Both the position numbers and the translations under genes were made by a program. Below the pieces are notes generated by a model. It worked only from the letters and a program-made list of their open reading frames with translations. It did not search any database and was not told the DNA's origin. From assembly GCF_024213555.1 (NCBI RefSeq), contig NZ_JANAVO010000010.1, positions 158,192-222,191 on the forward strand: a DNA stretch of 64,000 nucleotides. Direction: 5' to 3'. This DNA is from Allokutzneria sp. A3M-2-11 16 (GTDB lineage Bacteria > Actinomycetota > Actinomycetes > Mycobacteriales > Pseudonocardiaceae). Positions 33,623 to 42,778 of the stretch are shown here, piece after piece (the first letter of the stretch is position 1; each line of letters begins with the position of its first letter).

Positions 33623-35383
33623 TCACCCCACAAGCCGCTCCAACCGCAACGCCAACTGCAACTCCAACCCCCGCTCAGCAGACTGCCAATCCGCCCCAAG
33701 CAACACCCCAATTCGCTCCAACCGCTGCCCCACCGTATTGATATGCACATGCAAGACGTCTTTCGTCCTCGTCAGACTCCCACCCGACGCAAAATAAGCC
33801 CGCAACGTCCCAACCAAATCCGTACCGCGTCGTTTGTCGTACTCCAACACCGGACCAAGCACCGAAGAAACAAAACCGCCGACATCAGCCCGATCCCCCA
33901 ACAACACACCAACAAACCCAAGGTCCGAAACTGAAGCCGACGTCCCCTCCCGCCCGAGCGATTCCAAGGCACGCAGCACACGCGCCGCCTCCGCCCACGC
34001 CGTGGCCACTCCGACAGGTCCGCTAGCGGGCCCGCTCACGCCGACAGTCACCGGAACTCCGATGTCACGCGAAGCGGAATTGGGGAGCACCAACACGATC
34101 CGCTCATCGAAGGTCCCACTGAGCCCGCCGCGTGTCCTGGCAACACGAGCCGCCGCGGCGCGAACGCGATCCGAGGAAGCGAGCGCGAGCACGAAATGCG
34201 AAGCGGTCAGGTCGACGCCGAGTCGGCGTCCACGTGCGATCAAGCCGTCGCGGTGCGGGTCGCGGAGCACATCGGCGATGAGCTCGCCGCGCACCTGGTT
34301 CTCCGCCTCGGCTGTGGAACGCCGCAACAGCAGCAGCAACGCGGTGACCACGCTCGCCCGCTCGAACAGTCTGCGGTCATCAACAGACAGCTCGGAGCAC
34401 GCGACGAGAGCACCCAACAGCTCCGGCCCGGCGAGCACCGCGCACACGGCGCCCCACGGCGTGGTGACGGAACGGCCGCTGACCCGGGAAGCCGCGACCT
34501 CCGAAGCTGGGAAAGGTTGTGGTGCCGTGCCCACGCGCGCCAGTTCGCAGCCGTCGGGGTCGTAGACGATGATCCCGCCGCTGAGCAGGGTGGCGAGCGC
34601 GGCGGCCACCTCCTGCACGTCGCCGCCGCGCAGCACGAGGTCGGTGAGCCGGTCGTGGGCCTGCTCCGCGCGGCGCATCGCGGTGTTGTGCGTGCGCGTC
34701 TCCTCCAGCAGCCGCGCGGTGTCGATGGCGACGGCGGCGTGGTCGGCGAGCGACGACAACAGGGCGACCTCGTCGGGGGAGAACTGCCTCGACGACCGCT
34801 GCGCCGCGTAGAGCACGCCGATCACCTGGCGGTTGAGCCGCAGCGGCACTCCGAGGATGGCGACGAGGCCCTCGTCGCGGACGGCGACGTCGATGGCCTC
34901 GGTGTGGCGGAACCGGTCGTCACCGGAGTAGCCCGAACTCGCGTAGGGGCGGCAGAGCTGGGCGACGAGACCGCCGAGGCCCTCGCCCATCCCGAGCCGG
35001 ACGCGTTGGAACAGCTCGGAAACACAGCCGTCGGTGACCCGCATGTAGGTGTCCCCGGCGTTCTCGTCGTTCATGCTCAGGTAGGCGACGTCGGTGCCGA
35101 GCAGCATCCGCGCCCGGTGCACGATCGACCGCAGCACCGAGTCCAGGTCCCGCAGCCCGGCGAGGTCACCGGCGCTGTCGAACAGCGCGGCCAGCTCGGC
35201 CTCGCGCCGCTGGTGCTGGGTGAGCGTGCGGCGGACCCGCAGCGCCAGCTCGGCGGCCCCCTCGACCTCGGCCAGGTCCGCGCCGCTCAGCCCGCACAGG
35301 CGGGGGACCTGCGCGATCTCCTCGCTCGGCGCGCCCTGGACCAGCAGCCGCAACAGCTCCGTCACGGGGTTCATGCGACTCAT
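33623..35383 (-). CDS. GAF-domain PucR-type transcriptional regulator
   Basis: A 586-aa regulator. Residues about 60-225 are a GAF ligand-sensing domain (AYLSMNDENAGDTYMRVTDG; segment AYLSMNDE, later VPLRLNRQVIGVLYAAQ). A linker and a GGDEF-like CdaR region follow. The C-terminal PucR HTH is LRAYFASGGSLTRTKDVLHVHINTVGQRLERI (segment LTRTKDVLHVHINTV). Its ATG overlaps the MHS transporter stop as ATGA, so it is the third gene of the hydroxybutyrate-type operon and probably regulates it. The last ~170 codons are noticeably poorer in G+C than the rest. Confidence 0.9.
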   Translation of the reverse strand: MSRMNPVTELLRLLVQGAPSEEIAQVPRLCGLSGADLAEVEGAAELALRVRRTLTQHQRREAELAALFDSAGDLAGLRDLDSVLRSIVHRARMLLGTDVAYLSMNDENAGDTYMRVTDGCVSELFQRVRLGMGEGLGGLVAQLCRPYASSGYSGDDRFRHTEAIDVAVRDEGLVAILGVPLRLNRQVIGVLYAAQRSSRQFSPDEVALLSSLADHAAVAIDTARLLEETRTHNTAMRRAEQAHDRLTDLVLRGGDVQEVAAALATLLSGGIIVYDPDGCELARVGTAPQPFPASEVAASRVSGRSVTTPWGAVCAVLAGPELLGALVACSELSVDDRRLFERASVVTALLLLLRRSTAEAENQVRGELIADVLRDPHRDGLIARGRRLGVDLTASHFVLALASSDRVRAAAARVARTRGGLSGTFDERIVLVLPNSASRDIGVPVTVGVSGPASGPVGVATAWAEAARVLRALESLGREGTSASVSDLGFVGVLLGDRADVGGFVSSVLGPVLEYDKRRGTDLVGTLRAYFASGGSLTRTKDVLHVHINTVGQRLERIGVLLGADWQSAERGLELQLALRLERLVG

Positions 35384-36669
35384 GCTGCCGCACGGACCGG
35401 CTCACCGAGGTCGCTGTTGCGGGTTTCCCGCGCCGCCACCACCGCGACGGCCGTGATCACGGCGGTGAGCGCGACGTACACGGCGATCGGCGCCGGACCG
35501 CCGAACTCCTTGAGCAGCGCGGTGGCGATCAGCGGAGCCAACCCGCCCGCCAGGATCGACGCCAGCTGGTAGCCGATGGACGCGCCGGAGTAGCGGACGC
35601 GGGTGCCGAACAGCTCCGAGAAGAACGCCGCCTGCGGCCCGTACATCGCCCCGTGCAGCACCAGGCCGACGGTCGTGGCGACGGTGATCCACAGGAAGGA
35701 CCTGGTGTCCAGCAACGGGAAGAACGCGAATGCCCACCCGCCGACGCCGAGCGCCCCGAACAGGTAGACGGGCCTGCGGCCGAGCCGGTCCGACAGCGCC
35801 CCCCACATCGGGATGGTGATGAAGTGGATCACCGAGGCGATCAGCACCGCGTTGAGCCCCACCGACTTCGGCAGGCCGAGCGGGCCGGTGAGGTAGACCA
35901 GGATGAACGCGGTGATCACGTAGTAGGACACGTTCTCGGCGAGCCTGGCGCCCATCGCGACGAGGACCTCGCGCCAGTTCTCGCGCAGCACGGTCACGAT
36001 CGGCGCGCGCTGGTGCTTCGGAGCTTTCCGAGCCGCCTCAAGGAAAATCGGTGACTCGGCGATGGCGAGCCGGATCCACAGTCCAATGAGGACGAGAACC
36101 CCGGAGAGCAGGAACGGGATGCGCCAGCCCCATGCGACGAAGTCGGCTTCGCTCTGCACTCCCGCGAGGATCGCCAGCACCGCCGTGGCGAGCAGGTTCC
36201 CCGCCGGGGCACCGGCTTGCGGCCACGAGGCCCAGAAGCCGCGCCGCTTCGCGTCCCCGTGCTCGGAGACGATCAGCACCGCGCCGCCCCATTCCCCGCC
36301 GAGCGCGAAGCCCTGCACCAGTCGCAGCACGGTCAGCAGCACCGGAGCCGCCACGCCGATGCTCGCGTAGGTGGGCAGCAGGCCCATCGCGAAGGTGGCC
36401 CCGCCCATCAGCAACAGGCTCAGCACCAACAGTTTCTTGCGGCCGATGCGGTCGCCGAAGTGCCCGAACACCAGCCCGCCGATCGGCCGGGCGAGGAACC
36501 CGATCGCGTAGGTGGCGAAGGCCAGCAGGGTTCCGGTGAGCGGTTCGGAGCTGGGGAAGAACACCTTGTCGAACACCAGGGCGGCGGCCGAGCCGTAGAG
36601 GAAGAAGTCGTACCACTCCACGGTCGTCCCGACCAGGCTCGCCCCGACCACGCGCGAGATCGATGCCAT
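35380..36669 (-). CDS. MHS-family metabolite:proton symporter (MFS)
   Basis: A 429-aa 12-helix transporter. MHS signatures are GTTVEWYDFFLYGSAAA, RPIGGLVFGHFGDRIGRKK (segment HFGDRIGRK) and GGEWGGAVL; a second DRLGRRPVYLFG loop follows helix 8. Family members carry organic acids such as shikimate, alpha-ketoglutarate or citrate. Between a 3-hydroxybutyrate-type dehydrogenase and its regulator, it probably imports a hydroxy acid. Confidence 0.92.
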   Translation of the reverse strand: MASISRVVGASLVGTTVEWYDFFLYGSAAALVFDKVFFPSSEPLTGTLLAFATYAIGFLARPIGGLVFGHFGDRIGRKKLLVLSLLLMGGATFAMGLLPTYASIGVAAPVLLTVLRLVQGFALGGEWGGAVLIVSEHGDAKRRGFWASWPQAGAPAGNLLATAVLAILAGVQSEADFVAWGWRIPFLLSGVLVLIGLWIRLAIAESPIFLEAARKAPKHQRAPIVTVLRENWREVLVAMGARLAENVSYYVITAFILVYLTGPLGLPKSVGLNAVLIASVIHFITIPMWGALSDRLGRRPVYLFGALGVGGWAFAFFPLLDTRSFLWITVATTVGLVLHGAMYGPQAAFFSELFGTRVRYSGASIGYQLASILAGGLAPLIATALLKEFGGPAPIAVYVALTAVITAVAVVAARETRNSDLGEPVRAAA

Positions 36670-36701
36670 GCCACGACTCCCTTGTCCTGGAAGGAAAACA
36701 G

Positions 36702-37448
36702 CTACTGCGCGGTCCAGCCGCCGTCGATCGCGACGGAGGTGCCGGTGACGTGCGCCGCGGAGTCGCCGCACAACCAGCGGACGACGTCGGCGACCTGTTC
36801 GGGTTCGATGAGCCGCTTCACGGCCGTCCTGGCCAGCAGCACGCTGTCGAGGACCTCCGCGGCGTCGATGCCGTGTTCCCTGGCCTGCGCGGCGACCTGC
36901 TGCTCGACCAGGGGAGTGCGCACGTAGCCGGGGCTGACGCAGTTGCTGGTGATGCCGTGCGGCGCGCCCTCGATCGCGGCGACCTTGCTCAGTCCCTCCA
37001 GCCCGTGCTTCGCCGCGACGTAGGCGGCTTTGTAGGCGCTGGCCCGTGATCCGTGCACGCTGGAGATGTTGACCACGCGCCCCCAGCCGCGCTCGCGCAT
37101 GTGCGGGAAGCAGTGGCGCGTCAACAGGAACGGCGCGGTCACCATCACCTGCTGGATGAGCGTGAACCGTTCGGGCGGGAACTCGTGGATCGGGGCGACG
37201 TGCTGGAGCCCGGCGTTGTTGACCAGCACGTCCACGTCGGCGGGCAGCCCTGCGACGGCGTCGGGATCGGCGAGGTCGGCCACGTGCGCGGTGCCCCCGA
37301 CCTGATCGGCGACGGCCGACGCTCCCGGAGCGTCGCGGTCGACGACGTGGACGTGTGCGCCCGCGTCGGCGAGCGTCAGCGCGCAGGCCCGGCCGATGCC
37401 ACTGGCACCGCCCGTGATCAATGCGATCTTGCCCGCCAGCGTTCCCAT
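36702..37448 (-). CDS. SDR dehydrogenase, probably 3-hydroxybutyrate dehydrogenase
   Basis: A 248-aa classical SDR: cofactor motif TGGASGIGRA, Asp39-type NAD preference (VVDRDAP), NNAG, catalytic Ser in NISSVHG and YKAAYVAAKHG with Tyr and Lys. The segment NNAGLQHVAPIHEFPPERF (NNAGLQHV, EFPPERF) and the C-terminus SGTSVAIDGGW-like tail are typical of D-3-hydroxybutyrate dehydrogenases. It is the first gene of the operon with the MHS transporter and PucR-type regulator. Confidence 0.85.
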   Translation of the reverse strand: MGTLAGKIALITGGASGIGRACALTLADAGAHVHVVDRDAPGASAVADQVGGTAHVADLADPDAVAGLPADVDVLVNNAGLQHVAPIHEFPPERFTLIQQVMVTAPFLLTRHCFPHMRERGWGRVVNISSVHGSRASAYKAAYVAAKHGLEGLSKVAAIEGAPHGITSNCVSPGYVRTPLVEQQVAAQAREHGIDAAEVLDSVLLARTAVKRLIEPEQVADVVRWLCGDSAAHVTGTSVAIDGGWTAQ

Positions 37449-37951
37449 GACCGAGAACGGTAGGAGCCGACCGCCGGGCGGCACATGGCTGTCACGGCCG
37501 CAACCCGGCGCCGGGTCATGTGGGGCGGCCACATGTCAGCTGGAACCGCACTCACCAGCTCGGCTAGCTCGTAGAAACTTCCACAATATGAGCGGCAATA
37601 TTGCCGATCTGGGTGAAACTTCCACCACCGTGGGCCCGCCGTCATTTCGCCGCCGTCCGCGTTGGCCGCAACCGCCGGAAGGGTGAACGGAATGCTTTGC
37701 CGGAACGCGGGTTGTTGCAGGGACAACGAAACGCCACGTCGAGGGCGGTGCGGCCCCGGCTACCAGGTGTTCGACCGAGGATTTGCGAAATGCATTCTGT
37801 TTCCAACGTGGTGAGCGAATCAGAATCTTGAGGGACGTTCTTCCATTCGATCGGGGGAGTGAGGGGGAACCGGGGCGCTCCGCTATGCTCCGGCCACTCG
37901 AGTGATCAACTCGCTCTGGCCGCGCGTACATTTCAAGCCAGGAGTAGTCCG
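37449..37951. other. 503-bp intergenic region with palindrome
   Basis: Lies between the divergent dehydrogenase operon and the APC permease. It contains a perfect 14-bp palindrome CGGCAATATTGCCG at 37593-37606, a candidate operator roughly midway. Short reading frames here have compositions unlike real genes, and I find no convincing RNA. The AGGAG before 37952 serves the permease. Confidence 0.6.
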
Positions 37952-39457
37952 ATGTCCCAGAACAAGGCGCACGCTAAGCGGGGCAGGGTCGCCGTGCATT
38001 TGGCGGCCAACCGTCTCGGCGTCCCCTCCGTGATCTTCTTCGCCATGTCGGCGGCCGCCCCGCTGACGGCGGTCACCATGGTGATCACCTCGGGCTACTC
38101 CGTCACCGGGCTGATAGGCATCCCGGTCGCCTTCGTCGTCGCGGGCGGCCTGCTCGCGCTGTTCTCCGTCGGCTACGTGACCATGGCGCCGTACGTGGTG
38201 AACGCGGGGGCCTTCTCCGCCTACGTCAGCCGCGGGCTGGGGCGGCCGATCGGCGTGGCCGCCGCGCTGGTGGCGCTCATCGCGTACACGGGCATCCAGA
38301 TCGGGGTCTACGGCGCGATCGGCGACTCGGGCGCGCGGCTGTTCCGCGACTGGGGCATGGACGTGCCGTGGTGGGTCATCGCGCTGGTGGGCTGCGCGCT
38401 CGTGGCGTTCCTCGGCCTGCAGCACGTCGACTTCAACAGCAAGATCCTCGCGGTGCTGCTGGTCGCCGAGATCCTGGTGATCGTCGTCTACAGCCTGGGC
38501 TACCTGTCCCACCCCGCGGGCGGCGTGGTCAGCACGGACACGCTGCACCCGGAGACGCTGTTCTCCCCCGGGGTCGGCGCCGTGCTCGCGGTCGCGATCA
38601 CCGCCTTCGTCGGTTTCGAGGCGTCGGTGGTGTTCAGCGAGGAGGCCCGGCAGCCCGGCAAGACCGTGCGGGTGGCCACCTTCATGTCGATCGGCATCCT
38701 GGTCGGGCTCTTCACGCTGGCCTCGTGGGCGATGAGCGTGGCGACCGGCCCGGATCAGATCGTGCAGGCGTCGCAGACGGAGAGCACCAACCTCATCTAC
38801 AGCCTGGCCACCAGCAGCCTGGGCACGAGCTGGGCGATGATCGGGCGGGCGCTCTACGTCACCGGCGCGCTGGCCACGCTGATCGCCTTCCACAACCTCG
38901 CCGCCCGCTACACCTTCGCGCTCGGCCGGGAACGCGTGCTGCCCGCGATGTTCGGCCGGACCTCGTTGCGCACCAACGCGCCGAAGAACAGCTCGCTGGT
39001 GCAGAGCGCGCTCGCGTTCGTGGTGATCGTCGTCTACGCGTGGGCCGACCTCGACCCGGTGATCAACCTGTTCTACTGGTGGTGCACCTCGGGCGCCCTG
39101 GGCGTGATGCTGCTGATCGGCACGACGTCGTTCGCGGTCATCGGCTTCTTCGCCAAGCGCCCCTCCTCGGAGTCGGCGTGGCGCCGGATCATCGCGCCGG
39201 TGCTGTCGGCGATCGGGCTGACCATCGCGGTGGTCCTGGTGCTGGCCAACTTCGACAAGCTGCTCGGCGTCGCCGAGGACTCCCCGCTGGGATGGGGGAT
39301 TCCGGCCGCCTACCTGGTGATCACCGTCATCGGGCTGGCGTGGGGCCTGTGGCTGCGCGGAGCCTGGCCGGAGGTCTACGCCACCATCGGCATGGGCTCC
39401 AAGGCCGCCATCGGCCGCAGCGAGGCCGAGGACGGCGCGCACGCCGAACTGCGCTAG
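37952..39457 (+). CDS. APC-superfamily amino-acid/amine permease
   Basis: A 501-aa, about 12-helix permease with AGGAG seven bases before the ATG. The first helix has the APC unwound motif FFAMSAAAPLTAV; FVGFEASVVFSEEARQP (segment GFEASVVFSEEA) is the characteristic helix-6 region. Substrates in this family are amino acids, polyamines or related. It ends four bases into the convergent SGNH hydrolase gene. Confidence 0.92.
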   Translation: MSQNKAHAKRGRVAVHLAANRLGVPSVIFFAMSAAAPLTAVTMVITSGYSVTGLIGIPVAFVVAGGLLALFSVGYVTMAPYVVNAGAFSAYVSRGLGRPIGVAAALVALIAYTGIQIGVYGAIGDSGARLFRDWGMDVPWWVIALVGCALVAFLGLQHVDFNSKILAVLLVAEILVIVVYSLGYLSHPAGGVVSTDTLHPETLFSPGVGAVLAVAITAFVGFEASVVFSEEARQPGKTVRVATFMSIGILVGLFTLASWAMSVATGPDQIVQASQTESTNLIYSLATSSLGTSWAMIGRALYVTGALATLIAFHNLAARYTFALGRERVLPAMFGRTSLRTNAPKNSSLVQSALAFVVIVVYAWADLDPVINLFYWWCTSGALGVMLLIGTTSFAVIGFFAKRPSSESAWRRIIAPVLSAIGLTIAVVLVLANFDKLLGVAEDSPLGWGIPAAYLVITVIGLAWGLWLRGAWPEVYATIGMGSKAAIGRSEAEDGAHAELR

Positions 39458-39999
39458 CGGTTCCCCAGCGACCGCAGCACGGCGTCGGCGATCGCCCGGT
39501 GCCCGAGATCGTTGGGGTGCACCGTGTCCGGCGCGATCATCGTCTCTCGGTCCCACTCGGTGACCGGGCAGACGATCACCCCGGCGGCGACCTCGCGGAG
39601 CGTGCGGTTGTAGTCGTCGAACGCGGCGTCGGAGCCTCGGTCGAACGGCGCGTGCAGGCTGTAGTCGGCGAGGTAGGGCTGTTCGACGGCGACGATCAGA
39701 TCCGATCCCAGCACGGTGAAGATGGTCCGCAGCGCGTCGGCGTACTCGTCGAGCCCGCGTGCGTCGTGGCCGTGCAGCCGGGCGTCGTTGGCCCCGGTCA
39801 TGACGATGTGCACGCGGGCCGGTGGCGGTGGGGAATCCCGGAGCAGCGCGGCGGTCTTCGTGCTGAGCGAGCCGCCGACGCCGTGATTGCGGGCTGTGCA
39901 GCCGAGTTCGGCCGCGACCAGGTCCGCGAACCGGTGGTGTTCGGTCGAAGCGCCGTCACCCGCGACGTAGGAGTGCCCGTAGGCGGCGACCTCAGCCAT
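39454..39999 (-). CDS. SGNH/GDSL-family hydrolase
   Basis: A 181-aa enzyme without a signal peptide. Block I is AYGHSYVAGDG with the nucleophilic Ser; the Gly block is GVGGS; the Asn block is MTGANDAR; the Asp/His block is DTVHPNDLGH. It overlaps the end of the MGH1-like glycosidase gene, so it is translationally coupled. A carbohydrate-deacylase role in glycan breakdown is plausible from that coupling. Confidence 0.85.
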   Translation of the reverse strand: MAEVAAYGHSYVAGDGASTEHHRFADLVAAELGCTARNHGVGGSLSTKTAALLRDSPPPPARVHIVMTGANDARLHGHDARGLDEYADALRTIFTVLGSDLIVAVEQPYLADYSLHAPFDRGSDAAFDDYNRTLREVAAGVIVCPVTEWDRETMIAPDTVHPNDLGHRAIADAVLRSLGNR

Positions 40000-41284
40000 C
40001 GAGGCCATCGAGGCCATCGAGCAGGTCGATGGTGAGCGCCGCGGTCCAGCTGAAGTTCGTCGCGCCGTGCCCCTCGCCGGTGAGCGGGCTGAAGTGCTCC
40101 CGCCACCCGCCTCGTCGCACCATGTCGAGCGTGGCCGCGGCGAGCTCGGCGGCGAGCGCGTGCCTGCCGTGGGCGCGCAGGCCGGTCCAGATGAGCCAGT
40201 TGGTGTTCACCCAGGCGGGACCGCGCCAGTAGCGGGAGGCGTCGAAGCCGGGGGAGTCCATCGCCTGGCTGGCGATCGGAAAACCGTCGCTCGGCCAGAA
40301 TCGCTTGTGGCACAGCGACTGCACGAGTCCGTCCACGATGTCGTCCGGCAGTTCCGGGTCCAGCAGCGGCATGAAGCCCGCGACGGTGTCAGCGGCCACG
40401 GGGGTTGCGGTGCGGGCGTCACGTGCGCGGAAGAGGTTGGCCGCCGGGTCCCACATGTGTGCCAGCATGGCCTCGCGGACCCGTGCCGCGGTGGCCCGGT
40501 GCGGCGCGGGGTCCTCATCCAGAAGAGTTGCGATCTCGGCAAGTGACTGGGCCGCCCACACCGTGATGGCGTTGGTCAGCGGGTCCTCGACCAGGAACGG
40601 GTGCTCGGCCAGGCCATCGCCGCCGTAGCCCGCCGCGCGGCGCAGGGCGACCAGGTGCACGTAGCGGTCGTACTCGTCGGCGGTGGGGCGGTCCGCGGCG
40701 GGTGCGTGCTTGAGGTCGTGCCGGGTGTAGCCCTCCAGATCGGCGGGAACGGTCACGGCCGCCAGCGCCGCGTCCCAGGCCGGGCTGTTGTCCAGCGACT
40801 CCCACGGGTGCACGATGCTGACCAGCCCGTGTCCGCCGACGTTGCGGTGCTCGGTCAGAAACCGCTGGTAGGCAACGAGTTTCGGGTAGATCTCGCGCAG
40901 CCAGTCCAGGTCCGCGGTGTGCCGGTGCACGGCGAGCGCGGCCGGGGCGGCGACCGGGGGCTGGGTGATCCCGGAGGTCTCCGCGGCCGGAGCGCCCGGA
41001 GCTCCGCGCGAGTTCCAGAACCCGGCGTTCGGGTGGTAGTCGCCGTGGGCGGTCGCGGCGTCGAAGATGATGTGCGGCACCATGCCGTTGGCCCACTGGG
41101 CGGCGAGCAGCGTGCTGATCTCCTGGCGGGCCCGGCCGACGTCGACGTGGCGCAGCCCGAACGCGATGAGCGCGGAGTCCCAGTTCCACTGGTGCGGGTA
41201 GAGCCGCCGCGAGGGCACCGTGCTGGCGCCGAGCCAGTTGTCGGCGAGGACCGCGGCCGCCTCGGCCCGGAGCCTGTTCTGCAT
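39992..41284 (-). CDS. MGH1-like (alpha/alpha)6 glycoside hydrolase
   Basis: A 430-aa cytoplasmic protein with an (alpha/alpha)6-barrel like mannosylglycerate/glucosylglycerate hydrolases and GH63. Recognisable parts are YPHQWNWDSALIAFGL, SIVHPWESLDNSPAW, SQAMDSPGFDASRYWRGPAW (segment RYWRGPAW) and the C-terminal HFSPLTGEGHGATNFSWTAA (segment EGHGATNFSWTA). Family members use Asp/Glu acid catalysis to release hexose from small glycosides. Divergent from a beta-helix protein, and coupled to the SGNH gene. The C-terminus is a GLD triple repeat. Confidence 0.82.
   Translation of the reverse strand: MQNRLRAEAAAVLADNWLGASTVPSRRLYPHQWNWDSALIAFGLRHVDVGRARQEISTLLAAQWANGMVPHIIFDAATAHGDYHPNAGFWNSRGAPGAPAAETSGITQPPVAAPAALAVHRHTADLDWLREIYPKLVAYQRFLTEHRNVGGHGLVSIVHPWESLDNSPAWDAALAAVTVPADLEGYTRHDLKHAPAADRPTADEYDRYVHLVALRRAAGYGGDGLAEHPFLVEDPLTNAITVWAAQSLAEIATLLDEDPAPHRATAARVREAMLAHMWDPAANLFRARDARTATPVAADTVAGFMPLLDPELPDDIVDGLVQSLCHKRFWPSDGFPIASQAMDSPGFDASRYWRGPAWVNTNWLIWTGLRAHGRHALAAELAAATLDMVRRGGWREHFSPLTGEGHGATNFSWTAALTIDLLDGLDGLDG
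39995..40021 (+). repeat. 9-bp triplicate at gene overlap
   Basis: Three copies of GCCATCGAG encode LDGLDGLDG at the end of the MGH1-like protein, and contain spare in-frame ATG codons for the SGNH gene. Copy-number change by slippage keeps both frames. Confidence 0.8.
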
Positions 41285-41437
41285 CGGTTCATCTTCGCAG
41301 AGCGGCGGTCGACCGGAGCGGGAGCAGTTGAACGTCCACAAAGGACCCTTGTTCGTGCGTGCTCCCCAGCGCGGACGAACACGGCCTCCCCGGGAGTAGC
41401 TTTTTTCGTCGCGCTGAGCGAGGAAAGGGTTTCCACC

Positions 41438-42769
41438 ATGAGGATCTGGGTACTGATGGCGGTCGGTCTGACCGTGCTGGCCATCGCTGTTCCCGCCACA
41501 CCGGAACCATCGCAGGGCACCCCATTGCTCCAAGCGGAGCAACGGATCGAGTACGGCTCGACGGGCAACGGCAATCCGCAGACCGCCGACTGCACGGCGC
41601 ACGTCAGCCCCGGCGGCTCGATCAACGACGCCATCGGCCGGGCCTCCTCCGGCGCGGTCGTCTGCGTCCGCGCGGGCGACTACCGGGCCCAGACCGTGAA
41701 CCTGAACAAGGCCGGGGTCACCGTGCGCTCCAACGGTGTGGCCCCGATCAGGAACGCGACCGTGAGCGGCCGGGGCGCCACGTTGGAGGGCTTCACAGTT
41801 GTCGGCGACGGTTCCGGGCCCAACGCGGGGATCTCGTTGTCCGGCACCGACATCAAGGTCGTCAACAACCTCGTCAACGGCGGCAACCTGATGTACGGCA
41901 TCCAGTGCGCGCGCAACGCCTGTGACAACAACCTGATCGCGCAGAACACCGTCACCGGCATCGAGAGCATCGGCATGTACGTCGACGAGGGCACCGGAAC
42001 CGTCGTGGAGCGCAACAACATCTACGACCTGCACAACGACCGCGGCGGCAGCTACGACGTCGACGGGGTGCGGTTCTGGGGCAAGCACGTCTTCCGCTAC
42101 AACTACATCCACGACATCAACGAGTTCGCCAGCGGCAACCGGCGCCCGCACGTGGACTGCTTCCAGACCTACAACGGCTCCCGCTCCTCCGGAACCGTGA
42201 TCGAGAACAACTACTGCCTGCGGGTGTCGCGGCAGTGCCTGATCGCGCAGAACAACCGCGCGCGCAGCTACGAGATCAGCAACATCGTCTTCCGCAACAA
42301 CGTGTGCGAGACCTATGACAGCCAGGCGATCAACCTGGGCAGCATGAGCGGTGTGCTGCTGGAGAACAACCTGGTCCTCGGCGGTTTCCGCTACCAGATC
42401 GTCAACCTGGAAGTGATGCGGGACAGCGGGCTGGCCAACACCAACACCACGATCCGCAACAACGTCCTGGTCCGCGCCGAGCAGCGCGCCACGACCTACA
42501 AGCGCGCCGGGGCGAGCACCAACGAGCGCTTCTCCAACAACCTGGAACTGTTGGACACCAGCATCAACGGCCGTGACGAGGCGTTCCACGGCAGCACCGG
42601 GCCGTACCCGTCGCACCGCCCGCAGGACTTCACGGCCTACCGTTCCTACGCGCAGGGCAAGGACATCGTCGACAAGGGCATCGCGGGCAACGACTCGCGG
42701 ACCGACGTCGACGGCAACCCCCGCGTGGCAGGGGCCGCCATCGACCTCGGTCCGTTCGAGATCCGCTGA
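41438..42769 (+). CDS. Secreted right-handed beta-helix protein
   Basis: A 443-aa exported protein. GAGGAAAGG precedes ATG 41438. A Sec signal covers residues 1-20. The mature part has the repeats of a parallel beta-helix (pectate-lyase-like fold), with many NN and NNxI turns: VVNNLVNGG, ERNNIYDLHND, FRNNVCETYD, ENNLVLGG. Two Cys pairs are visible. Such proteins are polysaccharide lyases or hydrolases. It faces the DUF4185 gene and is divergent from the MGH1-like gene, supporting a role in the same glycan locus. Confidence 0.82.
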   Translation: MRIWVLMAVGLTVLAIAVPATPEPSQGTPLLQAEQRIEYGSTGNGNPQTADCTAHVSPGGSINDAIGRASSGAVVCVRAGDYRAQTVNLNKAGVTVRSNGVAPIRNATVSGRGATLEGFTVVGDGSGPNAGISLSGTDIKVVNNLVNGGNLMYGIQCARNACDNNLIAQNTVTGIESIGMYVDEGTGTVVERNNIYDLHNDRGGSYDVDGVRFWGKHVFRYNYIHDINEFASGNRRPHVDCFQTYNGSRSSGTVIENNYCLRVSRQCLIAQNNRARSYEISNIVFRNNVCETYDSQAINLGSMSGVLLENNLVLGGFRYQIVNLEVMRDSGLANTNTTIRNNVLVRAEQRATTYKRAGASTNERFSNNLELLDTSINGRDEAFHGSTGPYPSHRPQDFTAYRSYAQGKDIVDKGIAGNDSRTDVDGNPRVAGAAIDLGPFEIR

Positions 42770-42778
42770 CTCCCCGCG

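Noticed and set aside
37449..37951. Short reading frames as genes
   Set aside because: They lack ribosome-binding sites, have Arg/Pro/Trp-skewed composition and overlap a palindrome; no homology-like pattern.
40601..41437. N-terminal extension of the beta-helix protein across the MGH1-like gene
   Set aside because: The extension is antisense to a real glycosidase; a signal peptide and good ribosome-binding site begin at 41438.
41285..42616. Upstream extension of the MGH1-like glycosidase
   Set aside because: It would run antisense through the secreted beta-helix gene and has no domain content; the family start fits ATG 41284.
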